A stretch of DNA of 64,000 nucleotides from Chiua virens (lineage: Eukaryota > Basidiomycota > Agaricomycetes > Boletales > Boletaceae): the NCBI GenBank assembly GCA_019787685.1, contig JAHNUO010000037.1, forward strand, positions 124,001 through 188,000, in the 5' to 3' direction. The notes beneath the pieces were generated by a model, which ran no database searches, had not been told where the DNA came from, and saw only the letters and a program-made list of their open reading frames with translations. The translations under genes were made by a program, and so were the position numbers. This document shows positions 1 through 11,193 of this stretch, one piece after another (the stretch's first letter is position 1; every line of letters starts with the position of its first letter).

Positions 1-1
1 C

Positions 2-928
2 AAGGGATGGATAGACATAAACCAAAACACTATCACACCTGGCTCCTACATGGCAGTATTAGCTGTCTTATCTTGCCTAAAAGGAAAACGAGCTTTGCAG
101 TTCACAGAAACTTGCTTAGCACAAGGGACCAACCTCACATGGGGACAATTATTCATTGATGTAGAAAGGATGTTCCGCCAGACCAACAAGGTTGACTGGG
201 CTCACACAGAGCTAGAACATCTCGAACAAGAAAATATGAGGGTTGAAGACTTCCTAATCCAATGGGAAGCATTATGGCACCAAGCCAGAATCAATCCCTC
301 CCACGCCATAAGACTCCTCAAGGCAAATACAGCATGAGGACTAATTTATCAAATCTTCAGGGATAGAACAAGAATCACCCTCAAAGAACCCATGTGGAAC
401 AATCCACTCACCCCTAAGTATGAAAAGGATCGCAACAAGGCCATAACAGCATATCTTGCCTTGATCAGACAGGCAAGAAATTTCCTGGAGCAACTCCAAT
501 ATGTCTGCAGAGAAAGATCTAAAAAGAAAGATCCTAACACCATGGACATTAGCTCCATATCACGATACAAAGTAGATGATGATGGCTGGTTTACCGGCAA
601 AGAAGTCAGGGCAGTTGGTCAGAAGAAGACTAACAACAACAAATGTTACAACTGCAGGAACACAGGACACGTTCCAAAAGAATGTCCTAAACCCAAAGTA
701 CAATGCCCAGATTGCAAATACTACACTAGCAACCACAAAGCCACATGTGGAAAATCTAGAAAAGTAAGATCCACCACACAGCAAAAAGAAGCCCCTAAAG
801 CTTCAACTTCTTCAGTACCCAAAAAGGACCCTTTTGCGGTCATTCGAGGAATGAACCCTGAAGAAGTACAAGCATATTATTATAACAAATATGAAACCAA
901 AGAGAAGGGAAAAGGCAAGGCGAACTGA
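2..928 (+). pseudogene. Gag of Gypsy A1 (partial, broken)
   Basis: Gag forms the virus-like particle that packages element RNA. The first open stretch (50-337) contains a retrotransposon-gag-type helical region, closed by a TGA. The second (392-928) carries two zinc knuckles: CYNC..GH....C (C-X2-C-X4-H-X4-C) near 643-685, then CPDC..H...C near 703-738. The tail is Lys-rich, as expected for a nucleocapsid. The same region exists in A2 on the minus strand. The stop near 336 and the lost 5' end make it non-functional. Confidence 0.85.
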
Positions 929-1089
929 GTAAACTGGGATCTCATGTTTGCACTACCCTTCCAAAGCTCTATGAAAACACGTTATCTCTAAACTTTGATT
1001 TTCAATACTCCGAAACACCTCCCTGGCAAGAGGATAAACTACCTAAGTCCACAAAAACAACAGAAAACAAAAGCATTGACAGTGTCTCT

Positions 1090-1515
1090 GTGGAGCATGG
1101 TGGACACAATAGTTCCATGCTTAGTTCTGTCCTGAAACAAATACCCAATGGGTCTTTAATTAGATCTACATTGGTAGAAAAAGAAATTATACTTCCAATT
1201 TTGGTATTCCCAGTAAACCAAATTAGCTATGTTGGAGCAAAAGCACTCTTAGACAGTGGAGCTAATGCGATTTTCATACACAAAGATTACATTACTAAAC
1301 ATAAACTCCCATGTCACATGCTTCCTCACCCAATCCAAGTTTTCAATGTGGATGGCACTAAGAACCAAGCAGGCTCAATAACTCACACCACACAAATCCT
1401 GATCAATTTCAAAGGTCACAGGAAAATAGTGGATGCTGAAATTACCAACCTTGGAAAGAATGATCTTATCCTCGGATTTACATGGTTAAAGCACCACAAT
1501 CCCCATATAGACTAG
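1090..1515 (+). pseudogene. Aspartic protease domain of Gypsy A1
   Basis: Retroviral-type aspartic protease that would process Gag-Pol. The active-site motif is LLDSGANAIF at about 1249-1278, and the second conserved hydrophobic-Gly strand is DLILGFTWL near 1462-1488. The frame closes with TAG at 1513 just before the reverse transcriptase region, where an intact element would be continuous. A2 has the same domain at 7963-8442 (-). Confidence 0.85.
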
Positions 1516-1533
1516 ACAACAGGAATAGTAACA

Positions 1534-2756
1534 ATGAGAAGATGCCCAGATTTATGTCATTCACAAGATGAAGACAACTACTTGGATTCCATTATCACAG
1601 AAGAAATCTCCTATGCAAACTCTATTGCCAAAACCCATTTTTTTTCTACTCACATGGAAACTCCACCTTCTCCTCCTAAGGAACGCACTCTTGAAGAGAT
1701 GGTGCCTAAGGAATATATGAAATATGTTAAAGTATTTGGAAAAATGGAATCTGAAAGAATTCCATTAAGTAAACCATGGGATCATAGCATTGACCTAAAA
1801 GAGTCTTTCATTCCTAAAAAGGGTTGCTTAATACCCCTCTCTGTCACAGAACAAGAGAAGGTCTCCACATTCATTGATGACCAATTAAAGAAATGTTACA
1901 TCAGACCCTCTAAATCAGAACAGACATCTCCAGTCTTCTTCGTCCCAAAGAAAGATGGAAAGAAATGTATGGTTCAGGATTACCGATACCTAAATGAACA
2001 CACAAGCAAAAACAATTATCCCTTGCCGCTTATTTTGCAGCTTGTGGACAAATTAAAAGATGCTAAACTATTTACAAAAATGGATCTCCATGGGGATACA
2101 GTAAGGTACACATCAAAGAAGGCAACAAATGGAAAGCAGCATTTGTCTGTCACCGCAGTTCTTTCAAACCCATCATCATGTACTTTGGATTATGTAACTC
2201 ACCAGCAATGTTTCAAACTATGATAAATGAAATCTTTGCCGATATGAACGGTGTTGTTGTCATCTACATTGATGATCTTATGATATTCACAAATACCGAC
2301 AACTATGAAACTCATGACAAAATCGTACTCAAAGTACTTAAATGTCTTCAAGATAATGATCTTTATGTAAAACCAGAAAAATGCTTCTTTCATGTAAAAG
2401 AAGTGGGCTTCCTCGGAATGATCGTGGGAACTGATGGGATTAAAATGGATAATGAAAAGACCAAAGCAGTTGCCGAATGGCCAACTCCCACATCAGTCAA
2501 ACACATTAGAAGTTTCCTTAGACTTGCCAACTTCTATCACAGATTCATTAAAGATTATGGAAAAATAGCACACCCTTTACATGACCTTACTAAAAAGGAT
2601 CAGAAATTTGAATGGACCTTTGCTTGTGATGAAGCCTTCACTATGCTTAAAAAGGCATTTACGACAGCCCCTATCCTTGCTTATCCAGATCAGAATGCCA
2701 AATATCACTTAGAATGTGATTCATCGGATTTCACAACAGAAACAGTTCTATCTTGA
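1534..2756 (+). pseudogene. Reverse transcriptase of Gypsy A1, frameshifted
   Basis: Copies element RNA to cDNA. Visible blocks are the N-terminal LKKCYIRPSKS..SPVFFVPKKDGK and DYRYLN motifs, LVDKLKDAKLFTKMDL, and after a frameshift near 2095 the catalytic YIDD at about 2266-2277 in IYIDDLMIF. The thumb region GFLGMIVG..GIKMD follows, then the connection into RNase H. The frameshift falls where the normal motif is DLQWGY; A2 keeps it (MDLQWGYKNVHI). One more stop separates it from RNase H at 2754. Confidence 0.9.
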
Positions 2757-3100
2757 GAAAAAAAAGGACTTTGGCACCCTGTCACTTATAATAGCCACTC
2801 TATGACACCAGAAGAATGGAATTACCCTATAGCCGACAAAGAAATACTTTCGGTTATTCGCTCTCTAGAACTATGGTGCCACTATCTTGAGGGTACAAAA
2901 TATGAATTTGAAATATGGAATGATCACCAGAACCTTATGTGGTTTATGACATGCCAAGATCTTAACAGAAGACAAGCAAGATGGGCACAATATCTCTCAC
3001 ATTTTAACTTCACTTGGCACCACAAGGCTGGAGTCACCATGGGAAAAGCAAATGCTCTAAGCAGACAAGAAGATCACATGATCAGAATCGAAGATGATAA
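2640..3100 (+). pseudogene. RNase H of Gypsy A1
   Basis: RNase H removes template RNA during cDNA synthesis. Motifs seen are LECDSSDF (catalytic Asp strand) near 2709, then after a stop HPVTYNSHSM, NYPIADKEILSVIRSLE (catalytic Glu helix), WNDHQNLMWF and LNRRQARWAQYLSHF, ending at KANALSRQ near 3050-3070. A TGA at 2754-2756 interrupts the domain, so it cannot be made in one piece. Confidence 0.85.
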
Positions 3101-3920
3101 CAAAGGAATCCTTCTCATGGATCCATCTAAGATTCGATCAGCTGTCACTCTCCTATATAATGGAGATCAATTTCTCACAGACGTACAACATGAAACTATG
3201 AAATTATCACCTAATGCGATGATACATCTCCTATCTATCAGATATACAGTCAAGGACACCTTCCTTAGAAAGGGGGGTAAGATCTTCATTCCCAATGCTT
3301 TACACACCAAATCTATCACCATGTTTCATGACACACCCGAAGCTGGACATCCCAGTTATGACAAAACTTTAGAACTTCTCTCATGAACCTACATTTGGCC
3401 TCGCATGAACAAAGAAGTCAAAAATTATATCTCACACTGTGAAAGATGTGCTCAATTTAAGGGTTCTAATCAGAAAACAGCAGGACTCCTGCAATCCTTA
3501 GAAACACTGTCATTACCATGGGAAGATATCTCAGCAGATTTCATCACAGATCTCCCACTTTCACACTCATATGATTCCATTCTCACAGTCATGGATTGAT
3601 TCTTAAAAGAAGTCGAATTCATCCCATGCCACAAAATGTGTACATCTATGGATCTCGCTACACTATATCTCTCACACATATGGAAACATGGCCTCCCTAA
3701 AACCATCATATCAGATAGAGGACCACAGTTCACTTCCCAACTTATGAAAGATATATGCTCAGGGTTAAAAATTACACCCAAATTATGCACTGCACATCAC
3801 CCACAAACTGATGGACAATCAGAATGAATGAACCAAGAAGTGCAGCAATATCTTTGCATGTTCTGTGCAAAGAAGGATAACACATGGGCCGATTGGCTCC
3901 CTCTCGCACAATTCTCATAA
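3100..3920 (+). pseudogene. Integrase of Gypsy A1, stops and C-terminal deletion
   Basis: Integrase joins cDNA to host DNA. The N-terminal zinc domain is visible as GHPSYDKTLELL, then HCERCAQF near 3435. The catalytic core has SADFITDLP (first Asp, ~3532), IISDRGPQF (second Asp, ~3708) and the Glu region in GQSE near 3820. Several TGA codons occur at positions where A2 or related copies have Trp or Arg. After LPLAQFS (3900-3918) the sequence jumps to the chromodomain, so the C-terminal integrase region is deleted. Confidence 0.85.
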
Positions 3921-3924
3921 GAAG

Positions 3925-4295
3925 AAGAATTCAAAGCAGACTATATAGTTGATTCCCAAATGAAGGGACGCCACTTAGAATATCTCATACACTGGAAGGG
4001 TTATGATGATGATGAAAGAACTTGGGAACCTCTAAAGAATCTAAAGAATGCTCTGGATCTCATATCTGATTTCCACGAAGCACATTCAGATGCCCCAAGA
4101 AAATTAAAAGTCACACAAACCAAATTTAACTTCATGTTTTGCTCATATGACGATAAAACCAAATCCAAAGATGAGAATAGTCTCCATCATCTCAATCATG
4201 AAATAGATCATCCAGAGTCTAATCAACAGATGGGGGGTAGTGTTACAATATCAACTTTCCATCCCTTAATGGATTATACTTTCAATCTATTCTAA
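3925..4295 (+). pseudogene. Chromodomain-containing Pol tail of Gypsy A1
   Basis: The chromodomain fold is recognised from the YLIHWKGYDDDERTWEP pattern at about 3979-4030, with the conserved aromatic and WEP residues. In chromovirus-type Gypsy elements this domain guides integration to heterochromatin. A helical stretch and an acidic/His tail follow. The frame runs into the start of the 3' LTR (stop at 4293), as is common for Gypsy pol. Confidence 0.85.
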
Positions 4296-4659
4296 AGATA
4301 ACGCCTCATGTCAAGGCTGTCCAAAGGATCATACCCTATTGGCTGCCACAATATCACACACATACACTTCTATCTATTCATTTCCCTTATCACTGACTTA
4401 TCATGGCAGTGCAAGGCTATGCTCCTATCTATGACTCATATATATTCACACCTTATCATTCAATAGGATACAGTATGCTTATCTACGTAGTTCATACTCA
4501 GATTAGAACTCTGACATCCATATAGTATATAACCCCATGAATCAAAGCCAGAGAGCTCTAACAAAGTTCTCTTGGAGTTTTTGCCTCTTCACTGGACTGA
4601 ACCCCCTCTTCACTACACCAGTACAACTTTAACAGTCTAGGTTGTTCTAGGTTGTTTCA
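4241..4659 (+). repeat. 3' LTR of Gypsy A1 (family A, 419 bp)
   Basis: Starts TGTTACAATATC and ends GGTTGTTTCA, with the canonical TG...CA ends. A polypurine tract (GATGGGGGGTAG) lies directly upstream at 4229-4240. It matches the A2 LTRs in inverted orientation. A TATA-like stretch (AGTATATAAC) lies near 4525-4534. It contains a 37-bp segment, between two AGTCA-like repeats in the reverse complement, that the A2 5' LTR and solo copy A4 lack. Confidence 0.9.
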
Positions 4660-4847
4660 ATAAGAGCATAGCCTTGCACTGCCATGATGAGTCAGTGATA
4701 AGGGAAATGAATAGATAGAAGCATAAGTGTGTGATATTGTGGCAGCCAATAGGGTATGATCCTTTGGACAGCCTTGACATGAGGCATTATTCTTAGAAAA
4801 GATTGAAAGTATAATCCGATAAGGGTTGAAATGTCAAGATTGTAACA
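4660..4847 (-). repeat. Partial 3' LTR of Gypsy A2
   Basis: Reverse complement of the U3 half of LTR A. Its right edge is TGTAACA at 4841-4847, next to the complement of a polypurine tract (CTACCCCCCATC, 4848-4859). It retains the segment around GCATAGCCTTGCACTGCC that is deleted from the A2 5' LTR. It is cut at 4660 by the end of A1. Confidence 0.9.
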
Positions 4848-4948
4848 CTACCCCCCATCTGATGATCAGACTCAGGATGATCTATTATTTCATAATTGAG
4901 ATAATGGAGACTATCCTCATTTTCGGATTTGGTTTTATCATCATAATT

Positions 4949-5175
4949 TCAGAACATGGAGTTAAATTTGGTTTGTGTGACTTTTAATTTTCTTGGGGCA
5001 TCTGGATATGCTTCATGGAAATTGGATATAAGATCTGGAGCATTCTTTAGATTTTTCAGTGGTTCCCAAGTTCTTTTGTCATCATCATAACCTTTCCAGT
5101 GTATGGGATATTCTAAGTAGCACCCTTTCATGCAGGAGTCGACTATGTAGTCTGCTTCAAATTCTTCTTCTCAGT
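4949..5175 (-). pseudogene. Chromodomain of Gypsy A2
   Basis: Contains YPIHWKGYDDDKRTWEP, the same chromodomain core as in A1, followed by the same helical tail. A stop just upstream of the Met at 5131 breaks it from the integrase part. It would act in target-site choice if expressed. Confidence 0.8.
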
Positions 5176-5199
5176 TATCTCCAATTACTATTGGTCTCG

Positions 5200-6310
5200 G
5201 TTTGTAAACTGGTTGATCGGGAAGATGTTCCTTATAAGGTTTGACCTGAGAAATGTTTACAACTGGGTGTATTCATATGGTGTGTGGTAATCGAAGCCTT
5301 AGAGCATTCGGTCCGTGCATGGATATTATGTCATAGGGTCCAATCTACTTGTCTGTGAATTTGGGGTATTGTTTTATTTTTAGGTTTGCAGTAGAGAGCC
5401 AGACTTTATTGCTAATGGAGTAAGAGGGTGGTTCTGATCTTGATTTATCTGCAACATTTTTCATATGTTCTGCGGCTTTATCTATATTAGATTTTGTTTG
5501 CTCTAGAATTTCAGAGAAATCCGTAATGTAATTTTGAGCAGCCGGGTTTTTGATAGATTGTGGCATGATTCCCATTCTAGGAACATAGGAATGTGTATTT
5601 CAAATGGAGAGAATTTAGTAGCAGTGTGTTTCTTGCTGTTGTATGAGAATTGTGCAAGAGGTAGCCAATCAGACCATGTGTTGTTCTTCTCTGCACAGAA
5701 CATGCGAAGGTACTGTTGCACTTCTCAGTTCATTCATTCTGATTGTCCATCTGTTTGTGAATGATGTGCGGTGCTTAATTTGGGAGTGATTTTTAACCCT
5801 GAGCATATATTTTTCATAAGTTGAGAAGTGAATTGTGGTCCTCAGTCTGACACAATGGTTTTAGGGAGGCCATGATGTTTTCATATGTGTGAGAGATATA
5901 GTGTAGCGAGATCCATAGATGTACACATTTTGTGGCATGGGATGAATTCGACTTCTTTTAAGAATCAATCCATGACTGTGAGAATGGAATCATATGAGTG
6001 TGAAAGTGGGAGATCTGTGATGAAATCTGCTGAGATATCTTCCCATGGTAATGACAGTGTTTCTAAGGCTTGCAGGAGTCCTGCTGTTTTCTGATTAGAA
6101 CCCTTGAATTGAGCGCATCTTTCACAGTGTGAGACATAATTTTTGACTTCTTCATTCATATGCAGCCAAGTGTAGGTTCATGAGAGAAGTTCTAAGGTTT
6201 TGTTATATCCAGGATGTCCAGCTTCAGGTGTGTCATGAAACATGGTGATAGATTTGGTGTGTAAAGCATTGGGAATGAAGATCTTACCCCCCTTTCTAAG
6301 GAAGGTGTCC
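5200..6310 (-). pseudogene. Integrase of Gypsy A2
   Basis: Core motifs are on the minus strand. The zinc-binding HCERCAQF lies near 6127, SADFITDLP near 6030, and SD-stop-GPQF near 5850, where an Arg codon of the usual SDRG is now TGA. The C-terminal part absent from A1 is present here: LPLAQFSYNSKKHTATKFSPFE near 5660, then an extended helical segment (5345-5575). Several further stops make it inactive. Confidence 0.85.
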
Positions 6311-6493
6311 TCAACTGAATATCCAATAGAAATAAGTGTTTCATGGCCTTTGGTGATAATTTCATAGTTTTATGTTGTATTTCATTGAGAAATTGATCAC
6401 CACTGTATAGGAGAGTGACAGCTGATCAAATCTTAGATGGATCCATGAGGAGGATTCCTTTGTTATTGTCTTCAATTCTGACATGTGATCTTC

Positions 6494-6960
6494 TTATCTG
6501 CTTAGAGCATCTGCTTTTACCATAGTGACTCCAGCCTTGTGGTGCCAAGTACAATTAAAGCATGAGAGATATTGTGCCCATCTCGCTTGTCTTCTGTTAA
6601 GATCTTGGTGTGTCATAAACCACGTAAGGTTCTGGCAGTCATTCCATATTTCAAATTCATGTTTTGCACCCTCAAGATAATGGCACCATAGTTCTAGAGA
6701 GCGGATAACTAAAAGCATTTCTTTATTGGCTATTGGGTAATTCCGTTCTTCTGGTGTCATGGAGTGGCTATTGTAAGTGACAGGGTGCCAGAGTCCTTCT
6801 TTTTCTAAAGATAGAACTGCTCCTGTTGTGAAATCTAATGAATTGCATTCTAAGCGATATTTGGCATTCTAATCTGGATAAGCAAGGATAGGGGCTGTCA
6901 TAAATGCCTTTTTGAGCATAGTGAAGGCTTTGTCACAAGCGAAGGTTCATTCAAATTTTT
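6494..6960 (-). pseudogene. RNase H of Gypsy A2
   Basis: The minus strand carries NYPIANKEMLLVIRSLELW, WNDCQNLTWF, LNRRQARWAQYLSCF and KADALSR, the RNase H core in order. Upstream, the catalytic Asp strand region (6800-6900) is broken by stops. It parallels A1 2640-3100. Confidence 0.82.
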
Positions 6961-6988
6961 GATCCTTTTTTGTCAGGTCATGTAAAGG

Positions 6989-8003
6989 TCATGCTATTTT
7001 TCCATAATCTTTAATGAATTTGCAATAGAAGTTGGCAAGTCTGAGGAAACTTCTGATGTGTTTGACTGATGTGGGTGTTGGCCATTTGGCTACTGCTTTG
7101 GTCTTTTTGATATCCATTTTAATCCCATCAGTTCCCATGATCATTCCGAGGAAGTCCACTTCTTTTACATAAAGGTCATTATCTTGAAGGCGTTTAAGCA
7201 CTTTGAGTATGATTTTGTCATGAGTTTCATAGTCATTGGTATTTGTGAATATCATAAGGTCATCGATGTATACAACAACAATGCTGTTCATATCGGCAAA
7301 GCTTTCATTCATCATAGTTTGAAACGTGGCCAGTGAGTTACATAATCTGAAGCACATGATGATGGGTTTGAATGACCCGCGGTGACAGACAAATGCTGCT
7401 TTCCATTTGTCGCCTTCTTTGATGTGTACATTTTTGTATCCCCATTGGAGATCCATTTTTGTAAATAGCTTAGTGTCTTTTAATTTATCCACAAGCTGCG
7501 ATATGAGTGGCAAGGGGTAATTGTTTTTGCTTGTATGTTCATTTAGGTATCAGTAATCCTGAACCATACATTTCTTTCCATCTTTCTTTGGGATGAAGAA
7601 GACCGGAGATGTCTGTTCTGACTTAGAGGGTCTGATGTAACCTTTCTTTAATTGGTCATCAATGAACGTGGAGACCTCCTCTTGTTCAGTGACAGAGGGG
7701 TATTAGGTGACCCTTTTTAGGAATAAAAGACTCTTTTAGGTCAATGCTGTGATCCCATGGTTTACATAATGGAATTCTTTCAGATTCCATTTTTCCAAAT
7801 ACTTTAACATATTTCATATATTCCTTAGGCACCATCTCTTCAAGAGTGTGTTCCTTAGGAGGAGGAGGTGGAGTTTCCATGTGAGCAGAAAAAATACGGG
7901 ATTTGGCAATAGAGTTTGCATAGGAGATTTCTTCTGCGATAATGGAGTCCAAGAAATTGTCTTCATCTTGGGAGTGGCATGACTCTGGGCATCTTCTCAT
8001 CAT
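6989..8003 (-). pseudogene. Reverse transcriptase of Gypsy A2
   Basis: The N-terminal linker (7686-8003) matches the A1 region before RT. The polymerase core contains LVDKLKDTKLFTKMDLQWGY, the catalytic YIDD near 7262 (VYIDDLMIF), and the thumb GTDGIKMD with TPTSVKHIRSFLRLANFY. The N-terminal fingers (7520-7680, DYRYLN and KKDGKK region) are split from the core by a stop. The palm is a single open stretch of 174 aa, better preserved than in A1. Confidence 0.88.
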
Positions 8004-8442
8004 TACTATTCCTGTTGTCCAGTCTATGGGGATTGTGGTGCTTTAACCATGTGAATCTGAGGATAAGATCATTCTTTCCAAGGTTGATAATTTTGGCATC
8101 CACTATTTCTCTGTGACCTTTGAAATTGATCAGGATTTGTGTGGTGTGAATAATTGAGCCTGCTTGGTTCTTAGTGCCATTGACATTGAAGACTTGAATT
8201 AGGTGAGGGAGCACATGATGTGGGAGTTTATGTTTAGCAATGTAATTCTCGTGTATGAAGATCACATTAGCTCCACTGTCTAAACACACTTTTGCTCCAA
8301 CATAGCTGATTTGGTTTACTGGGGATACCAATATTGGTAATATAATTTCTTTTTCTACCGATGTAGATCTAATGAAAGACCCATTGGGTATTTGTTTCAG
8401 GACAGAATTAAGCATGGAACTATTGTGTCCACTGCGCTCCAC
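7963..8442 (-). pseudogene. Aspartic protease of Gypsy A2
   Basis: Active-site strand CLDSGANVIF near 8265-8295 and the second motif DLILRFTWL near 8045. The open stretch is 159 aa. The Gly of the ILGF motif in A1 is Arg here (ILRF), which would probably harm the flap or dimer fold. The frame overlaps the start of the RT linker frame, indicating a frame change between the two. Confidence 0.82.
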
Positions 8443-8599
8443 AGAGACACTGTAACACTTTCATTTTCTGTTGTTTTTGTGGATTTAGATAGTTTATCCT
8501 TTTGCCAGGAAGGTATTTCAGAGTATTTGAAATCAAACTTTAAAGAGACAAAGTTTTCATATTCTTTCGGAATGGAAGTGTGAACATGAGATCCTAGTT

Positions 8600-9740
8600 T
8601 GCTCAATTCACCTTGCCTTTTTCCTTTCCATTCTTGTATTCATACATGTCGAAATAATAAGCCTGTACTTCCTCAGGGGTCATCCCTCAGATAGCAGCAA
8701 AGGGGTCTGTAGCTGGTACAGATAGGGCAGTGGTAGAAGTAGAAAATATGGTTGTCTTCTTTTCTTCCTTCTTTGTGGTTGTGCAAACCTTGTGTGAACA
8801 TTGCATCTTATGTGATCCACCGTACCATTTGCACTCAGTGCATTGGTTCTGTGACCAGCACCACTGCAGTTGAAGCATTTATTGGAATTCTTATTTCCAA
8901 TTGCTCAAACTTCTTTTCCTGTGAACCAGCCATCTTCGTCTTTTTCGTAACTGGCTGTGCCAATGTCCATGGTGTTGGGGTCTTTCTTTTTCCAACAGTC
9001 ATTTCATGCAAAGTTTAGTGCTTCCATGGCATTTCTGGTGTTTCGTATCCAGGAAAGGTATGTGATTACCGCGTGGTTGCAGTCTTTTTCATAATCAGGC
9101 CTTGTGGGATCTGGGTGAAACGGGTCAACTCTGTGCCTATCATGGAAGATCTGGTAGATGATGGAGTGGGCAGTGTTTGCCTCAAGGAGTCTTATTGGAT
9201 GAGATGGATCTATTGCAGCTTGTAGCCAGAGTGCCTCCCATTGGACAATATAGTTCTCTACTCTCATCATTCCTTGTTTGAGACTTTCTAATTGGGATCT
9301 AGCCCAATTGACCTTGTTGTTTTGTCTGAACATCCCTTCGATGTCCTGGACTAATGTTGCCCATGTGAGAGTGGTGTCCTTGGCTAGGTGGGTTTCAGCA
9401 AATTGTGCAGCTCTCTTTCCTTTTAGGCATGAGAGTACTGCTTGTACAGCCCTGTGTGAACCGGGAGGTATGGTGGTGTTGTTTACTTCCAGCCATCCCT
9501 TGATTTTGGCCCACCATTCTTCGAATCAGGACATTTCTCCATTGTAAGAGCCAGGGTCTGCGAATATTTCTACTTTAGAGGAGTTTGGCATAGAGGATAG
9601 GATAATGTTTAGTTGTCCCTGGAGGTTTGCGATCATGGTCACTTGTTGATTTATTATGGCAAAGGATGTTGCAATTCAGTCGCTGTTCAATTGTGAACGG
9701 TCATTGATGGTGCCCAAAGCGGTTTGGTAATCTATACTTG
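8600..9740 (-). pseudogene. Gag of Gypsy A2
   Basis: The retrotransposon-gag-type region runs from about 9700 to 9000 (PGSYNGE, LSCLKGKRAAQF, MFRQNNKVNW and IVQWEALWLQA), matching A1. A zinc-knuckle remnant lies near 8855-8880 (CFNC..GH), but the last Cys is missing because the frame shifts. Stops lie near 9530 and 9000. It is inactive. Confidence 0.82.
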
Positions 9741-10019
9741 TTTAGTTGTTGGATTGGTTGTTTACCAGGCATCTACTGTTGGCTCTGGTGCTCCCCAAGC
9801 GTCAGCGGTGGCTGTTCTGTATTCTTTGTAGGGTGAGAAGAGACCAAATGTGACTGCAAAAGGGTAGTCTCGTCATTTGATAGAGATGTAGATTGGTCGC
9901 TGAGATTCTTGTACCTTGTTTATAAGGTAGAAAGTGATGTATCCAAAAAAGTAGGTGGTGAGAATGCAGGAGATTATGAATGCAATTGCAACAAGCTCCC
10001 AAGACATAAAAGATTCTAT

Positions 10020-10571
10020 TTAGAGATATCTGGAGAGGGTCCTGAGAGTATTTCTAGGACATAAGGAAGGGAATTCGAAAATATCATATTGTGAGTAAAA
10101 ATAAATGCATGAGGGTACTAAATTTGCCCTGTTTTGTCTTTCTGCTCTCCTTCTCTGCAAAGCTGTTCTATTGGCTAATCTCTCAATTTCTCTGGGTAGG
10201 AGCCAATTGTTTGGGTCTTCTAAGCTTCCCTCCAATGGTTTTCTCAAAGGAGCTGGTGGGAAAGGTAACGGTTCTCTTTTGGGAATGGGAGCGGGAAAGT
10301 ATTCGTGCTTGACCTCTGGTTCCTCAGTTGGATACCAAAATTCTGGGCTGTCAGACTGGGTTAACTCATAGTCTGATAGAGATACTGTGTCTCCTATGAA
10401 GTGGCCTAATAAAGCGTGGAATATTTCTGTGTCTGTGCGGTCTTCAGGATCAAGGTTCTTGAGAGCAATGACTTCAGCGAGATAGGTGGCATCAAGGACG
10501 TATGGAGAGTCCTCAAGACCAGGGAATGCTTCCTGTGCTGCTGTAACAATGGAAAGTGGTAATGCAGGCAC
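10020..10571 (-). CDS. Upstream ORF of Gypsy A2, 183 aa, function unknown
   Basis: This open frame lies between the 5' LTR and Gag, on the element's coding strand. It is rich in Pro, Glu and Asp, with LEDSPYVLDATYLAEV and a basic stretch ERLANRTALQRRRAERQNRANL near the C-terminus. I see no known domain. It could be the N-terminal part of a Gag polyprotein joined by splicing, or an accessory ORF. A1 cannot be compared because its 5' part is outside the window. It has stayed open while all downstream domains are broken, but at 552 bases that may be chance. Confidence 0.45.
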   Translation of the reverse strand: MPALPLSIVTAAQEAFPGLEDSPYVLDATYLAEVIALKNLDPEDRTDTEIFHALLGHFIGDTVSLSDYELTQSDSPEFWYPTEEPEVKHEYFPAPIPKREPLPFPPAPLRKPLEGSLEDPNNWLLPREIERLANRTALQRRRAERQNRANLVPSCIYFYSQYDIFEFPSLCPRNTLRTLSRYL

Positions 10572-10811
10572 TGGGAGAGTGGTCTCAGTTAAGAGTACAA
10601 TCAGCTACCCAAGGGTGCGCTGTTTGCTTCTGTGTTCACTAGACCTTGAGTCTTTTGCAGTGCTGACTTATTTGTAGCTAGACTTTCCTATGACTATTCA
10701 AAGTTTATGACTTACTTGGGTGCTACTTGTATAGCTTGTCGAAGGGGCTACAATGAGGTTGAAGGAACTTGACAGTAGTGTTCAATGGCAAAGATAACAA
10801 TAAAGTTCTAA

Positions 10812-11193
10812 TGAAACAACCTAGAACAACCTAGACTGTTTAAAGTTGTAGTGGTGTAGTGAAGAGGGGGTTCAGTCCAGTGAAGAGGCAAAAACTCCAA
10901 GAGAACTTTGTTAGAGCTCTCTGGCTTTGATTCATGGGGTTATATACTACATGGATGTCAGAGTTCTAATCTGAGTATGAACTACGTAGATAAGCATAAT
11001 GTATCCTATTGGATGATAAGGTGTGAATATATATGAGTCAGTGATAAGGAAAATGAATAGATAGAAGTGTATGTGTGTGATATTGTGGCAGCCAATAGGG
11101 TATGATCCTTTGGACAGCCTTGACATGAGGTGTTATTCTTAGAAAAGATTAAAAGTATAATCCAATAAGGGTTTAAATGTCGAGATCGTAACA
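10812..11193 (-). repeat. 5' LTR of Gypsy A2 (382 bp)
   Basis: In element orientation it begins TGTTACGATCTCGAC at 11193 and ends GGTTGTTTCA at 10812. It is 37 bp shorter than the A1 LTR because of a deletion between AGTCA-like repeats. The flank after 11193 is GGTAC; the matching duplicate would be outside the window. Confidence 0.9.

Larger units (their letters stand above)
1..4659 (+). mobile_element. Ty3/Gypsy chromovirus-type LTR retrotransposon A1, left end outside window
   Basis: Domain order on the plus strand is Gag, protease, reverse transcriptase, RNase H, integrase, chromodomain, polypurine tract, 3' LTR, which is the Ty3/Gypsy order. The window starts inside Gag, so the 5' LTR is not visible. 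Every coding part is broken by stops or frameshifts, so the copy is dead. Compared with sister copy A2, about 0.5 kb is missing between the integrase core and the chromodomain (near 3918). The 3' LTR is directly followed by remaining LTR sequence of A2, so A1 is inserted in A2's 3' LTR. Confidence 0.93.
4660..11193 (-). mobile_element. Ty3/Gypsy LTR retrotransposon A2, interrupted at its 3' LTR by A1
   Basis: Reading on the minus strand: 5' LTR (11193-10812), a leader with an upstream ORF, Gag, protease, RT, RNase H, integrase, chromodomain, polypurine tract (4860-4848) and 3' LTR from 4847. The 3' LTR stops at 4660, where A1 begins. The A2 sequence at 4660 matches the middle of an intact LTR, so the missing LTR half should lie left of the window beyond A1. 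All coding parts carry stops or frameshifts. The stretch 9741-10019 holds only leader or upstream Gag sequence. Confidence 0.92.
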
